Assembly (NCBI RefSeq): GCF_905171765.1
Contig: NC_053395.1
Location: 189,041,577-189,105,576, forward strand
Direction of reading: 5' to 3'
DNA length: 64,000 bases
DNA from: Bufo bufo
Taxonomy: Eukaryota; Chordata; Amphibia; Anura; Bufonidae
Below are positions 43,468 through 54,834 of this stretch, piece after piece; within the stretch, counting starts at the first letter, position 1, and every line of letters begins with the position of its first letter. Made by a program: the position numbers and the translations under genes. The notes beneath the pieces are model-generated. The model had not been told where the DNA came from. It searched no databases and saw only the letters and a list, made by a program, of their open reading frames with translations.

Positions 43468-46400
43468 AGGGCCCCTCCTCCGCGGAGCACAAAACGGTTT
43501 CTGAGGGAAGCGTGCGTGGAAGGCTCGGAGCAAGGCAGGAGCATGGACATCTGCGGAGGGAACCCAGGAACGCTCCTCTGGACCATAACCACGCCAATGG
43601 ACCAAAAACTGCAACCGACCGCGGACCAGGCGTGAGTCCAGGATATTGCTCACCTCATATTCCTCACGATTGCCCACTTGGACCGGACGAGGCCGAGGAA
43701 CCGAGGAAGTGAAACGATTACACACCAGTGGCTTCAACAGGGAGACATGAAACACGTTGGAGATCCGCATGCCAGGAGGAAGCGCAAGGGCATAGGCTAC
43801 CGGGTTTACCCTGCGAAGCACTCGGAAGGGACCAACAAAGCGAGGCGCCAGCTTGGGAGTGGGCACTCGAAGGTTGAGGTTGCGGGTGGACAACCATACA
43901 CGGTCTCCGACCTGGTAGGAAGGAGCAGGCGCTCGTCTGCGATCAGCCTGGAATCTCTGGCGCTGCGCAGAGACCTCAAGGGACTTCTGGATCTGTACCC
44001 AAGAAGCACGTAGGACGGAAAGGTGATCCTCCACAGCCGGAATATCCTGGCGAGAGAATACCTCCGGTAACACGGCAGGTTGGAACCCATAATTGGCCAT
44101 GAAGGGAGACGTCCCAGAGGAAGAGTTCACCGCCGTGTTCCTGGCAAACTCAGCCCAAGGCAGGAGGTCAACCCAATTGTCTTGGTGATCGGAGACATAG
44201 CAACGAAGGAATTGCTCCAAGGCCTGATTGGATCGTTCTGCGGCCCCATTGGACTGAGGGTGGTAGGCCGAGGAGAAGGAGAGATGAATCCCCAACTGGG
44301 AGCAAAAGGCGCGCCAGAACCTGGACACAAACTGACTCCCCCGATCCGACACAATCTCCTTAGGCAAACCGTGCAACCGGAAGACCTCCCTGGCAAAAAT
44401 CGTGGCCAACTCTTGTGCAGAGGGTAACTTCTTGAGAGGAACACAGTGGCACATTTTGGAAAACCGATCCACAATCATGAGAATGACCGTATGGCCTCGG
44501 GATGCAGGGAGGTCCACAATGAAATCCATCCCCAGGTGTGACCATGGGCGCTCCCCGGTGGCTATGGGTTGCAGAAGGCCCAACGGAAGGTGCCGAGGGG
44601 ACTTACTCTGGGCACAAACGGAGCATGCCGCTACATATGCGGCGATGTCGGAACGTAGGGAAGGCCACCAGAACAGACGTGAAACAGCCCAGGACAGCTG
44701 ATTCTTTCCAGGATGCCCCGCGGTCTTGGAGTTATGGTAGGTTCGCAACAACCGAGTGCGCAACTCCTCAGGCACAAAACATCTGCCGTTGGGTCTCCCA
44801 GAGGGAGCACCAGATTGAGCCGCCAAAATCTGCTCACCCAGGGGAGAGGTCAGGCTGGTGCGAATGGCGGCCAGGATCTGATTCGGAGGTATGACCGAAG
44901 TCGGAATCGACTCCTCCCTGGACAGCTCGGAGTACTGCCGTGATAAGGCATCCGCCCTGATGTTCTTGGAACCGGGTAGGTAGGAGACCACGTAATTAAA
45001 ACGTGACAAGAACAGAGCCCATCTGGCCTGACGTGGTGTCAATCTCTTGGCCTCAGAAAGGTAGGTCAGATTCTTGTGGTCCGTCAGGATGAGAACCGGA
45101 ACCACCGAACCCTCGAGCAAGTGCCTCCATTCTTTAAGGGCCTGCACGATGGCCAATAACTCCCTGTCACCAATCTGATAGTTGCACTCCGCGGAAGACA
45201 GTTTCCGGGAGTAAAACCCACAAGGAAGCAGAGGACCCTCTGGTGTTCTACGCTGAGACAGAAGGGCGCCTACTCCCGTCTCAGACGCGTCCACCTCGAG
45301 GACAAAGGGCAACCCAGGGTTGGGATGCGACAGAATCGGAGCCGACACAAAGGCGGACTTTAGGGCCTCAAAAGCTCGGATGGCCTCGAGCGGCCAGACC
45401 TGGGAATTACTGCCCTTCCTGGTCAGATCCGTGAGAGGCTTGGCCAGCATGGAAAAGTCCCTGATGAACTTCCGATAATAATTGGCGAAGCCCAAAAAGC
45501 GCTGCAGGGAACGAAGACCACTGGGCTGGGGCCACTGTAAGACAGCCGAAACCTTCTCAGGATCCATGGAGAACCCCTCAGCGGAAATGATGTAACCTAA
45601 GAAGGTTACCTGGGATCGGTGAAATTCGCATTTCTCAAGCTTACCGAACAGCTTGTTCTCTCGTAACCGTTGCAACACTCGTCTGACATCCAGAATGTGG
45701 GCCTCCATGGATTCAGAATATACCAAGATGTCATCCAAATAGACTACCACACACTGCTGCAACAGGTCACGGAAAACATCGTTGATGAATTCCTGAAAGA
45801 CTGCGGGCGCATTGCACAACCCAAAGGGCATAACCAAGGATTCGTAATGACCGGACCTGGTGTTAAACGCGGTCTTCCACTCATCGCCCGCCTTGATCCT
45901 TACCAGGTTATATGCCGCCCTCAGGTCGAGTTTGGTAAAGACCGTGGCCCCTTTAAGGCGATCGAACAGCTCGGAAATCAAGGGTATCGGGTAAGCGTTC
46001 TTGATCGTGATGCGATTGAGACCCCTGTAATCGATGCAAGGCCTCAACTCACCGCCCTTCTTTTTCACAAAGAAAAATCCAGCCCCTGCCGGGGACGAAG
46101 ATTTGCGAATGTGTCCGCGTGAAAGCGCCTCCCTCACGTACTCCTCCATGGCCTCATTCTCCGCTACCGACAGTGGATAGACTTTGCCACGAGGAGGAAC
46201 GGCACCAGATTGTAACTCTATGGCACAATCGTATGGGCGGTGCGGAGGTAGGGCAACCGCGCGCACCTTATCGAATACATCCCGGTACTCCTCGTATTCA
46301 GGAGGCAACAGAGAGTCCGAGGAAGTACACAGCAACTTGACAGACCCATGGATGCAACTAGCCCCACACTGCGGTGACCACGAGAGGATCTCGACCGATC

Positions 46401-47796
46401 TCCAATCGAAAGTCGGATTATGCTTCTGGAGCCAGGGGTACCCCAAGACCACCGAGTAGTGTGGAGACGAAATAACCTGGAGGCAGACCGACTCTCTGTG
46501 AACGGCACCAATGGCTATCCCCACTGGAAGGGTCTCATGAGTCACGTGTGGCGGCAGAAGGGGTCTGCCGTCTATCGCCTCAAGAGCCAGTGGGGAACCT
46601 CGAGCCTGCAGAGGAATGGAATTGGCGGCAGCGAACACACTATCAATGAACAAACCACCAGCACCAGAGTCCACCAACGCCTGGGTCGTCACCGAGCCCC
46701 CGACCCAGGAGAGGACAACAGTGATCAGTGGTTTGTCAACACGGGAAACCGGGGACGAGGAGACTCCACCCAAGATCTGCCCCCGACAGGATCTCAGGGT
46801 ACGAGCGTTTCCCGGACGGTTCGGACATGCCAACCGAAAATGCCCACCGAGACCACAGTACATGCATCGGCCCTCGCGTCTCCGGAGTGCCCTCTCCCCC
46901 TCTGACAGGCGAGCAAACCCCAGCTGCATGGGTTCACCCCCAGACAAGTCATCCCCAGGAGGCGTGGGAGGAGAGGGAGGCACGGGTGGGACAGCAAACG
47001 TAGGCACCAATCTGTTAGAAGACCTCCGCAGGTTCTCCTTAAAGGAAGGTCTCTCCCTGAGTCTGGTGTCAATCAAAATCAGGAAAGAAATAAGAGACTC
47101 GAGCTCAACTGGTAGGTCCTTAGCTGCAACCTCATCCTTCAAGGCATCCGAGAGACCATGAGAGAAAGCAGCGACCAGAGCCTCATTATTCCAGCCCACC
47201 TCTGCTGCTAGGGTACGAAACTCAATGGCGTATTCAGCTACGGATCGTGAACCCTGTCTGATGGACATAAGGAGCTTCGCAGCAGAGGCAGCACGAGCCG
47301 GCACATCGAATACCTTCCGAAGAGAAGCAACAAAACCGGAAAACTCGGCAACCACCGGATTGTTGTTCTCCCATAAAGGGCTGGCCCAGGCCAAGGCCTT
47401 GTCCGAGAGCAGCGAGATCAAGAAGCCCACCTTTGATCTCTCAGTAGGAAAGGCATGTGGCAGCAACTCGAAATAAATGCCCACCTGGTTAAGGAAACCT
47501 CGGCACTGAGTTGGCTCTCCCCCAAAGCGCTGTGGAAGAGGGGCAGAACCGGTCATACCCCGAAACACCGCAGGCGCAACAACAGGTGTCGGGGTAGACT
47601 CTGGCGCAACAACCGGAGCGGCAGTAGGAGCGAGCCCAGGAGCGACAACCGACCCATCGGCAACGGGAGCGAAATGAGCCGTGCGTTCAAGCAGGGTTTG
47701 CAACGCCACAGCGAACCGACCCAACAGGTGATCCTGCTGATCAAGTCTGGCAACCAGCGTGGGTAGCGAGGATGGCCCTGTACCGTCAGAATTCAT
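43465..47796 (-). CDS. Gag-Pol polyprotein of a Ty3/gypsy chromovirus
   Basis: One open frame of 1443 residues with no frameshift between gag and pol. Gag capsid-like region about 80-260; CCHC zinc knuckle CMYCGLGGHFRLAC at about 311-324; aspartic protease with DSGAGG near 375; reverse transcriptase about 555-740 with YLDDILVY near 685; RNase H about 830-950 starting near LEVDASETG; integrase with an HHCC zinc finger (about 1020-1064) and a DD35E core (MDFIVD, SDRGSQF, AAERSNQALE); GPF-like region about 1320; and a chromodomain about 1379-1430 (YEVSNILDSR, LVHWRGYG, SWVP). Chromodomains direct integration to marked chromatin. The ATG lies only a few bases after the primer site. All catalytic residues I can check are present. 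Confidence 0.97.
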   Translation of the reverse strand: MNSDGTGPSSLPTLVARLDQQDHLLGRFAVALQTLLERTAHFAPVADGSVVAPGLAPTAAPVVAPESTPTPVVAPAVFRGMTGSAPLPQRFGGEPTQCRGFLNQVGIYFELLPHAFPTERSKVGFLISLLSDKALAWASPLWENNNPVVAEFSGFVASLRKVFDVPARAASAAKLLMSIRQGSRSVAEYAIEFRTLAAEVGWNNEALVAAFSHGLSDALKDEVAAKDLPVELESLISFLILIDTRLRERPSFKENLRRSSNRLVPTFAVPPVPPSPPTPPGDDLSGGEPMQLGFARLSEGERALRRREGRCMYCGLGGHFRLACPNRPGNARTLRSCRGQILGGVSSSPVSRVDKPLITVVLSWVGGSVTTQALVDSGAGGLFIDSVFAAANSIPLQARGSPLALEAIDGRPLLPPHVTHETLPVGIAIGAVHRESVCLQVISSPHYSVVLGYPWLQKHNPTFDWRSVEILSWSPQCGASCIHGSVKLLCTSSDSLLPPEYEEYRDVFDKVRAVALPPHRPYDCAIELQSGAVPPRGKVYPLSVAENEAMEEYVREALSRGHIRKSSSPAGAGFFFVKKKGGELRPCIDYRGLNRITIKNAYPIPLISELFDRLKGATVFTKLDLRAAYNLVRIKAGDEWKTAFNTRSGHYESLVMPFGLCNAPAVFQEFINDVFRDLLQQCVVVYLDDILVYSESMEAHILDVRRVLQRLRENKLFGKLEKCEFHRSQVTFLGYIISAEGFSMDPEKVSAVLQWPQPSGLRSLQRFLGFANYYRKFIRDFSMLAKPLTDLTRKGSNSQVWPLEAIRAFEALKSAFVSAPILSHPNPGLPFVLEVDASETGVGALLSQRRTPEGPLLPCGFYSRKLSSAECNYQIGDRELLAIVQALKEWRHLLEGSVVPVLILTDHKNLTYLSEAKRLTPRQARWALFLSRFNYVVSYLPGSKNIRADALSRQYSELSREESIPTSVIPPNQILAAIRTSLTSPLGEQILAAQSGAPSGRPNGRCFVPEELRTRLLRTYHNSKTAGHPGKNQLSWAVSRLFWWPSLRSDIAAYVAACSVCAQSKSPRHLPLGLLQPIATGERPWSHLGMDFIVDLPASRGHTVILMIVDRFSKMCHCVPLKKLPSAQELATIFAREVFRLHGLPKEIVSDRGSQFVSRFWRAFCSQLGIHLSFSSAYHPQSNGAAERSNQALEQFLRCYVSDHQDNWVDLLPWAEFARNTAVNSSSGTSPFMANYGFQPAVLPEVFSRQDIPAVEDHLSVLRASWVQIQKSLEVSAQRQRFQADRRRAPAPSYQVGDRVWLSTRNLNLRVPTPKLAPRFVGPFRVLRRVNPVAYALALPPGMRISNVFHVSLLKPLVCNRFTSSVPRPRPVQVGNREEYEVSNILDSRLVRGRLQFLVHWRGYGPEERSWVPSADVHAPALLRAFHARFPQKPFCAPRRRGP

Positions 47797-47797
47797 G

Positions 47798-47806
47798 GCT
47801 TGGTCC
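47798..47806 (-). other. Predicted self-primer binding site
   Basis: On the minus strand, GGACCAAGC starts 3 nt after the 5' LTR. It has no TGG start and does not resemble a tRNA 3' end. Its complement GCTTGGTCC lies in the LTR at 48101-48093, about 31 nt downstream of the TATA box, where the transcript should begin. This is the arrangement of self-primed elements such as Tf1 and sushi. Confidence 0.7.
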
Positions 47807-47809
47807 TAA

Positions 47810-48265
47810 TGTCACGGAACCATGAACCAGACGTACAACAAGAGATAAATGAAAATAAGAAGGCTTTATTGAAAATAAAGCTGTAAAGCAAAAGTCCAAA
47901 CGGATGGTGAAACCGAGCAGAGTCTTTGCGAAGCCAGAGGTCAGGAACCAGAAGGGTAGTCAGACGAAGCCAGGATCAGGAACCAGCAGGGTAGTCAGAC
48001 GAAGCCAGGATCAGGAACCAGCAGGGTAGTCAGACGAAGCCAGGATCAGGAACCAGAAGCAGCAGCAGTCTTAGAAGCATGTGAACACAAGGGGACCAAG
48101 CAAGGAACTGAAGCCACAGACCTCCTATATATATGAGCTAGGCATCCAGCTCCTCCCAGGGGAAGGAGGAGCCGCAGGGTGGAAGGCTACAAGAAACCCA
48201 GGACCCAAGATGGCCGCCAGCACATGTCAAACGAAGGAGAGCAGCAAGCAGGTAAGACCATGACA
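47810..48265 (-). repeat. 5' LTR of the chromovirus
   Basis: The same length and, as far as I can compare by eye, the same sequence as 42998-43453. It directs transcription leftward into the Gag-Pol ORF. Confidence 0.95.
48126..48134 (-). promoter_or_regulatory. TATA box of the chromovirus 5' LTR
   Basis: The minus strand reads CATATATATAGGAGG here. A start about 31 nt downstream would fall at about 48101, the first base of the GCTTGGTCC segment that pairs with the primer site. Confidence 0.65.
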
Positions 48266-48312
48266 TGATCTTTCTGAGGAAGATTGGGGGTCTGATCTGA
48301 GGTCTGATGAAA

Positions 48313-49520
48313 AATATGTTTTCTTATTTTCCACCTCTAAATCCTAGGTGCGTCTTACAGAGCAAAAATGATGTTAATTGGTTTTAATCCTTTGTGATCA
48401 TGTAATTGTGTTATGTAGGTATGTTCCATTCCTTGTACATGTGTACTTTGGTCCTTTGGGCTCCTGGAAAACCCCCATTAAAGTCAGCTTGTAATATCTT
48501 TGACTGGGCTAGTTCACTAGTATGCAGTGAATGGTATTACAGAGCATTCATTAGGGATTTCTTCCAACATCCTAAGGTATAATTATTTGGTACTGCTATC
48601 CAGTGACCTAAATATATAGAGCATGAAGTGCCAATGGGTTGCTAGGGTAGCTGGGGTCTAACAAAGGATGGAGGTAGGAAAACATAAAAAACTGCACAAA
48701 TTTAGTATTGCCGTATTCATACTCACCATTTACAACACGCAGTGAACACCATAATAACTGCTAAACCCAAGAAAAAATGGTGGAATTGCTGTCCCCCCCC
48801 TTGAAAAACAAGATTGCATACTATATGTCCCCCAAAAATGTGACATTAAAAATGCAACTCATTCCGCAAAAAACAAGTCTTCACATGTCTGTCAGCATAA
48901 AAGTCTGGGAATGCAGTGATCCAAAAATAACGTGAGAGATTATCTAAGCTAAATGTATCAGGATTCTGTCCAGAAAATAGTTGGAGTATAATGTTTTCTA
49001 GACACCTTTTGCTCCTCAAAAGAGCATGGCTTATTGGGAGAGGGATCTTCCTCAACATGTGATATGCACTAAAATTGACCCCAAAATTTGGAGCAAAGTG
49101 AGCCATCCAATAGGTAATGTGAGGTTAGACAGAAGTGTCTAGCCATGCACCAAATTTATATATCCAGGCCGAACCACCGTGATACTTTTAGTGGATCTTT
49201 AGACCCTCTGAGGGAAATTTATCATGAAAAAGCACATGTTCTTTGATTAATTTTGCACATTTATAAACCTGTCACTTTTTGTCTAAAAATGCTACACCTC
49301 TACCGGAGTGAGTTTGCTCCCTTTTGTTTTCTTTTTGCGACTTTTGGCAAGAGCAGTGTAAAAGGGCAAAAAGTTGTACATTTTGATACAGAATGGGACT
49401 TGTGCCAACATTTTTTACTTTTCTTTGCCAGAAATCTAGCATACAACTGTAATATATTACATAGAATATTCAGATATAGGCTGTTAATATGTGATAAAAA
49501 ATGTTGAAGGTAGTGTCCCT
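48313..49520. other. Non-coding, old repeat remnants
   Basis: No gene recognised. Stretches such as ATTGCCGTATTCATACTCACC (split here over two lines of a repeat family, also seen near 59210) suggest degenerate TTAA-type elements. Confidence 0.4.
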
Positions 49521-49524
49521 TTAA

Positions 49525-50033
49525 AGGGCATCTGTCAGCAGATTTGTACCTATGAAACTGTCTGACTTGTTACATGTGCACTGGGCAGCTGAAGGCATCT
49601 GTGTCGGTCCCATGTTGATATGTGCCCGCATTGCTGAGAAAAATTAGGTTTTTATATATGCAAATGAGCCTCTAGGAGCAACAGGGGCGTTGCAGTTATT
49701 CCAAGAGACTCCTCTCTGTCTACGACTGCTGCACTCTCTGCACTTTGACTGACCAGGCCAGGCAGTGTAAACATTATAACGCCTGGCCCTGACTTCTCCT
49801 TAAGTCAAAGTGCAGATGGTCCAGAAGTCAAAGACAGAGCGCAGCCTCTTGGAATAATGGTAACGCCCTTGTTGCTCCTAGAGGCTCATTTGCATATATT
49901 AAAACCTAATTTTTCTCAGCAATGCGGGCACATACTGTAGGAACATGGGGCCAACACAGATGTCTTCAGCTGCCGAGTGCGCATTTAACAGGTCAGCCAG
50001 TGTCATAGGTACAAATCTGCTGACAGATGCCCT
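49525..50033. mobile_element. 509-bp inverted-repeat MITE, TTAA flanks
   Basis: The ends AGGGCATCTGTCAGCAGATT and its complement are near-identical over more than 30 bp and are flanked by TTAA (49521-49524, 50034-50037). The interior is also inverted: GAGCCTCTAGGAGCAACA near 49670 recurs inverted near 49870, so most of the element folds on itself. It is non-coding. Confidence 0.92.
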
Positions 50034-50037
50034 TTAA

Positions 50038-50610
50038 AGTGCAAGTAACAGGTTTTTATTTTAATTTTATATAGCCTGATTTTCTTCAAAACTTTTGGAA
50101 AAACCTTTTAGCATGGTTACTGAGCTGTACTTTTCGTCCAGTAGGAGCGAACACAATCATTCTTTTCACTTTAATAAATTACACATACGCCGATCTCAAT
50201 TAGTAATGCCAATGGACCTCACACTGAGCCGTGATAAAAGGAAGACATGGAGACCGTCTGGGAGTCTTTTTGGTTTGAGCCATTTGAAAACAAAGCAGAG
50301 CATCTCCTGATTTTTCTGAGATGGTAAAGAAAACACGCGCCCTTCAGTAAACACAGAAATGCATTCAACGTGGGCAAGCTCAGCCCGATCTAGGAACTTT
50401 GCCAAGTTATCAGAATCATTGGGCACATCAGAACATAAAAGGTTAAAAAAAGAAGCCTGGCAACAAAAAGTGCCAATCAATAACCATGGCAACCAGACAA
50501 GCCAAGTTAAAGGAGACAGCGCTGTTTAAGCCTCTATACAAATGATACAAAAACACAGCACAGTGGGGGAAAACAGTAAATCAGGAAACCCAGACCAGCA
50601 AACTACAAGG
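50038..50610. other. Non-coding
   Basis: No recognised gene or paired repeat. Confidence 0.4.
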
Positions 50611-51060
50611 CATGCAGACACTTTCACTTTTTTTTTATTTTTTCACATGTTGCGGCCTTGTGCTGAAATTAAAAAAAAAATAAGCATCCCCCCATCATTC
50701 TGCACTCAGTACTCCATAAAGACAAAGTGAAAACTGAATGTTAGAAACCTTTGCTAATTTATTGAAAAGAAAAAACTAAAATCTTGCATTGACGTAAGTA
50801 TTCAGAGTTTCAGACGCTTTACTCATGAAGCACCATTGGCAGCTGGTGCCTCCACACAATCCTGTCTCTGAGCTCTACAGGCAGTTCTTTACTCCTCATG
50901 GCTTAGTTTTTGCTCTGATATGCATTGTCAGCTGTGAGACCTTATATAGACTGAGGTGTGTCTTTCCAAATCATGTCCAATCAACTGAATTTACCACAGG
51001 TGACTCCAATCAAGGTGTAGAAACATCTTAGATGATCAAGAGAAATAGGAGGCCCCCCCA
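50611..51060. mobile_element. Decayed Tc1-like element remnant
   Basis: The order of TATTGAAAAGAAAAAACTAA, GACGTAAGTATTCAGA, CTTTACTC and later GTGTGTCTTTCCAAATCATG with CAATCAACTGAATTTACCAC matches terminal and subterminal sequence I recognise from fish and amphibian Tc1-like elements. Central transposase sequence is mostly missing. I cannot define both terminal repeats. Confidence 0.5.
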
Positions 51061-51555
51061 AAGCTAAATTTTAAGCGTCATAGCTGAGCGTCCGAATACT
51101 GAACTCCATGCAAAATTTTAGTTTTTCCTTTTTAAGCCCTTCACGACCTCCACCATACGGAGAAAGTTGCGTCTTCAAACATGGCGCCCGCTCGTGCATG
51201 GAGAGGGCACCATAGACTCCAGGTTTATGCTGCTCCAAACAGCAGAGACCCGCGGCACATGTATGCAATCACCCATAAGGCTGATCACATAGATTTCACC
51301 CCCCAGATGCCGTGGTTAAATGGGACCACAGCATCTGAGCAGTTTGGAAGCGGGAGTCGCGTGCTCCTGATCCCATAACAGCTTTCCCCGGCTGAGATCT
51401 GGGAACTGGTTACGCTGTACTAATAGCCCAAAGCCTCAAGCAGGCTTCCGCAGCTATTAGTGGAATATACCAATGCAGGCCACTAGGTGGCAGCACTGTA
51501 TTGTTATATTGAAAATTTACTGTTCAATGATGGCTAATTCGCCACCAATGAACAC
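51061..51555. other. Non-coding, MITE scraps
   Basis: No gene recognised. CACTAGGTGGCAGCACTG near 51480 resembles a common inverted-repeat MITE fragment. Confidence 0.4.
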
Positions 51556-51556
51556 A

Positions 51557-53464
51557 ATTTTTTTTTTTTTTATATAATCTTTATTAGAGTTTAGCATTTT
51601 TCACCAAATAGAACACATACTCGATCAAATACCTACAGTACATGATGTTTTTAAGTGATTTGAACATTGAATCACACATTTAGGATCAAGTATTATAACC
51701 AATTTAACTCCCCCCTCCCACCTTTTGATGCTCTCCCCCACCTGACAGTATCCCTAATCCTACTATCATTAGTCTACCTAGAGTCTCCGCAGAGTATTTG
51801 CTATTTTCCTTTTAAAGTACCACTCGGAGGACAAAAAGGGCCTCATCAGCTCTTTTAACTCGACATCTGAGAATACTGCCTTTATAAATACCTCCCATCT
51901 CCCGAAGAAGGTCTTAATAAGTTTCCCCTTGTACTGTTCTGCCTCTATTCTTTCCATGTTAAAACATGTTTTAATATGGCGGAAGACTAACGTCGCTGAT
52001 GGGGTCCGTGGCTGTAGCTATTCTATAAAGAGGCAACGCTTTGCTGCCAGGAGTGATATATGTATTGCTGGGGGTATCGTTTTCCCTTAGGGAGGAACAT
52101 GAAACAAGATAAGTTCAGGGGTTAATGTAATTGATACCTTCAGGTGTACTTTAATTTGGGATCTAATCAGTTTCCAGAATTTTTTGGTTTCCAGACAAGA
52201 CCATATCCCATGGCTCAAATCGGATCCGGCAAGTTGGCATTTTGGGCAGCTAGTTATTCTAGATTGAGCTCGAGCATGGGTGTAGAAGGCATATTGGAAT
52301 TCATGTATGGCTTTTTGAAACATCTGGAAATATGTCTCTCTCCCTCCCTCGTTTGTAATGACCTTTCTTATTCTGTCCCATCCCTGTAAAATTACTTTTT
52401 TAGCATCCATAGAGGGGAACTCTCTCGTCCATTGGGAGAAAAGTTTCTCTTCAATGTTTTTCTGCTTGGCGTTCCTGATTCCCTGATATAGTTCCGATAG
52501 TGACTTTTTCCTAAGTGATCAAAATTATTGGAGGTGAATTCCTTATTGAGGTCTAATACTCTATTTTTGAGGAACCCCCTTAGCTGAAGGTATGCGAATA
52601 GATGGTGCTCCCTCCCTAATGGGTATTTCTCCTGGAGTTCAGGGAAAGAACAGTATCTCCTTTCTTGCAGATTCCATATGTCTTTAACATACTTAATACC
52701 CACGTCCCTCCATCTTGCAAAGTGTTTAGCTTCAATGCCTGCTGGGAATTCCGGGTGTCCCCAGATACACATGTATTTTGAGAGATAAAATATCTTACGA
52801 GATCCCTTCCAGGCAGCAATAGTATCTCTCACCAATAGACTGTTCTTTACTGAGGAGAGTATTGCTGCAAATTTGATGTGTAATAGCACCCCCATCTTCC
52901 ATGGGTATACCAGTTGACTTTCTAGGGTGTGATTGGTATAAAAGCTCGTGCCGAACAGCCAGTGACTGCAGTGCCTGGCCAAGTTGTAGCTCTGTATATC
53001 TGGTAGTGCCAGTCCTCCCAGGAACTTGGGTAGTTGCAACTTGGCCAGCGATATTCTGGGCTTTTTCTGTGCCCATAAGAATGACCTGAAAGCTGTTTCC
53101 AGCTCTTTAATATCAGAGTGTTTGAGAAGGAGAGGAATATTCTGCATGGGATACAGAAGTGTTGGTGTGCACATCATCTTTATAAGTTGGTTTCTCCCGC
53201 CTAGTGGTAGTGGATAGTTCATCCATCTCTCTAAATCCGCTAGAATATTCTTAATCAGTGGAGGATAAATTAGTATATACAGGGATTCAGGTTTCTTTCC
53301 AATATGTATGCCTAAATATTTTATGGATTCAGGTGCTACTTGTATTGGTACTTCCAGAGTTTGGTTACCATCTCTGTGTTATGACCCAAGAATGGGATTT
53401 CTGATTTAGCTGCATTTACCCTAAAACCTGATATGTTACCAAATTCTGTCAAGAGTTGGAATAG
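51557..53464 (-). pseudogene. Older L1-type LINE, 3' half of ORF2 and tail
   Basis: On the minus strand the T-run at 51557-51571 is the poly-A tail. ORF2 pieces at 53222-52392 and 52410-52087 encode the region after the RT (MNYPLPLGGRNQLIKM, FRSFLWAQKKPRISLAKLQL) and a cysteine motif CPKCQLAGSDLSHGIWSC. They are in different frames. Upstream, to 53464, the RT segment with ISGFRVN is visible but broken. It is a distinct, older L1 subfamily than the one at 33072. The rest of its RT lies beyond the 3.4-kb insertion. Confidence 0.88.
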
Positions 53465-54045
53465 TAAAAATAAAAGAAAAAAACAGGCACCCACCGTCCA
53501 AATGTTAAATTAAAATATACAAGTACCTTTATTACACAATCAAGATAAAATAATATTAAAACAATAGGCCCATGTGCTGTTAAGTTACTCTCTGGTCTCT
53601 GTAACGGGACCTTTAATACGAACTTACTAGAGACCGAGAAGCGGTACCGCACAAAGGAACAAGAACGGGTGAGTGGCTGTGCAGCGGGTGGGACGCCCCC
53701 GCTACCAGCCAATATATGAAATAGTCTCTTGTGAGTAGAGGCATAACAACTAACTTATTAATACACCCACCGTGTGACTCAATTTATATTGTCCTGGCGA
53801 ATATACCAGTCTCTTGTTCTTCAATATAGAGACTATACTCATATGTATCCAGCCTATGTGTATTCAGCAAATTAGAGGCTATACCGATCAGTTAAAGTGG
53901 AATCAAATACTCATTCCAGGTGGATTAAGTATAATAGTCTCCTGCCAGTAAAGACGCGAAAACTAATCTACTGTGCAGTTGTATCCATGCTTTTGATCTG
54001 AGGAATATATCAATCTCTTGTCTCCTAATATAGAGACTATTTATA

Positions 54046-54372
54046 CAGTACAGACCAAAAGTTTGGACACACCTTCTCATTCAAAGAGTTTTCTTTATTT
54101 TCATGACTATGAAAATTGTAGATTCACACTGAAGGCATCAAAACTATGAATTAACACATGGGGAATTATATACATAACAAACAAGTGTGAAACAACTGAA
54201 AATATGTCATATTCTAGGTTCTTCAAAGTAGCCAGGTTCTTCAAATGTGTTAATTCTAGGTTCTTCTAGGTTCTTCAAATGTGTTAATTCATAGTTTTGA
54301 TGCCTTCATAGTCATGAAAATAAAGAAAACTCTTTGAATGAGAAGGTGTGTCCAAACTTTTGGTCTGTACTG
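54046..54372. mobile_element. Tc1-type MITE, TA flanks
   Basis: The ends CAGTACAGACCAAAAG and complement are the same as the element at 19677-20617, flanked by TA at 54044-54045 and 54373-54374. The arms are long and the centre contains four short copies around AGGTTCTTC. It is non-coding. Confidence 0.93.
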
Positions 54373-54834
54373 TATATATCCAGCCTATGTTTAGCCAATT
54401 TTAAGCCATATTGTTTTATGTCACATTGTTTCATGGCAGTTGAAAGAAACAATACAAAATACTCTGCGCATATTTAATGCTCACAGGAGTATATTGACTC
54501 ACCTGAGGTGGATCAAGACGACACTTTTGATATTTTTGATGCAGTCATTATATTTTTTATATACTTTTATGTACTCAGCTTTTATTCCTTAAGCATTTAT
54601 GTATTCAGCTACTATGTATTTGGCAGGGGCGTAGCTAGAAATGCATGGGCCCCATAGCAAAAAAAATGTATGGGCCCCCCCCCCCATAACAGTGTCCCTG
54701 ACAGTGACTGACCCCCAACAGGGGGTGGAGGCCGGCAACTATTGTAAGACGGACGCCGCGTTCCTTATGTAAGTGAGGTTAAAGGGAATCTGTCACCAAA
54801 AAAATCGCTTATTAAGCTGTTAATAGTACCTTAT

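Larger units (their letters stand above)
42998..48265 (-). mobile_element. Young Ty3/gypsy chromovirus, complete
   Basis: Two 456-bp LTRs (42998-43453 and 47810-48265) start TGTCACGG and end CATGACA on the + strand and look identical by eye. TGATC flanks both sides (42993-42997 and 48266-48270), the 5-bp duplication expected for this group. The minus-strand interior has a primer site, one continuous Gag-Pol ORF with a C-terminal chromodomain and a polypurine tract. There is no envelope gene. Identical LTRs and an open ORF point to very recent insertion. Confidence 0.97.

Noticed and set aside
45670..46122. 150-residue open frame opposite the chromovirus pol, and many others across 43.5-47.8 kb
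   Set aside because: They lie antisense or out of frame to a conserved Gag-Pol with clear domains; their translations show no known family and are explained by the composition of the real gene.
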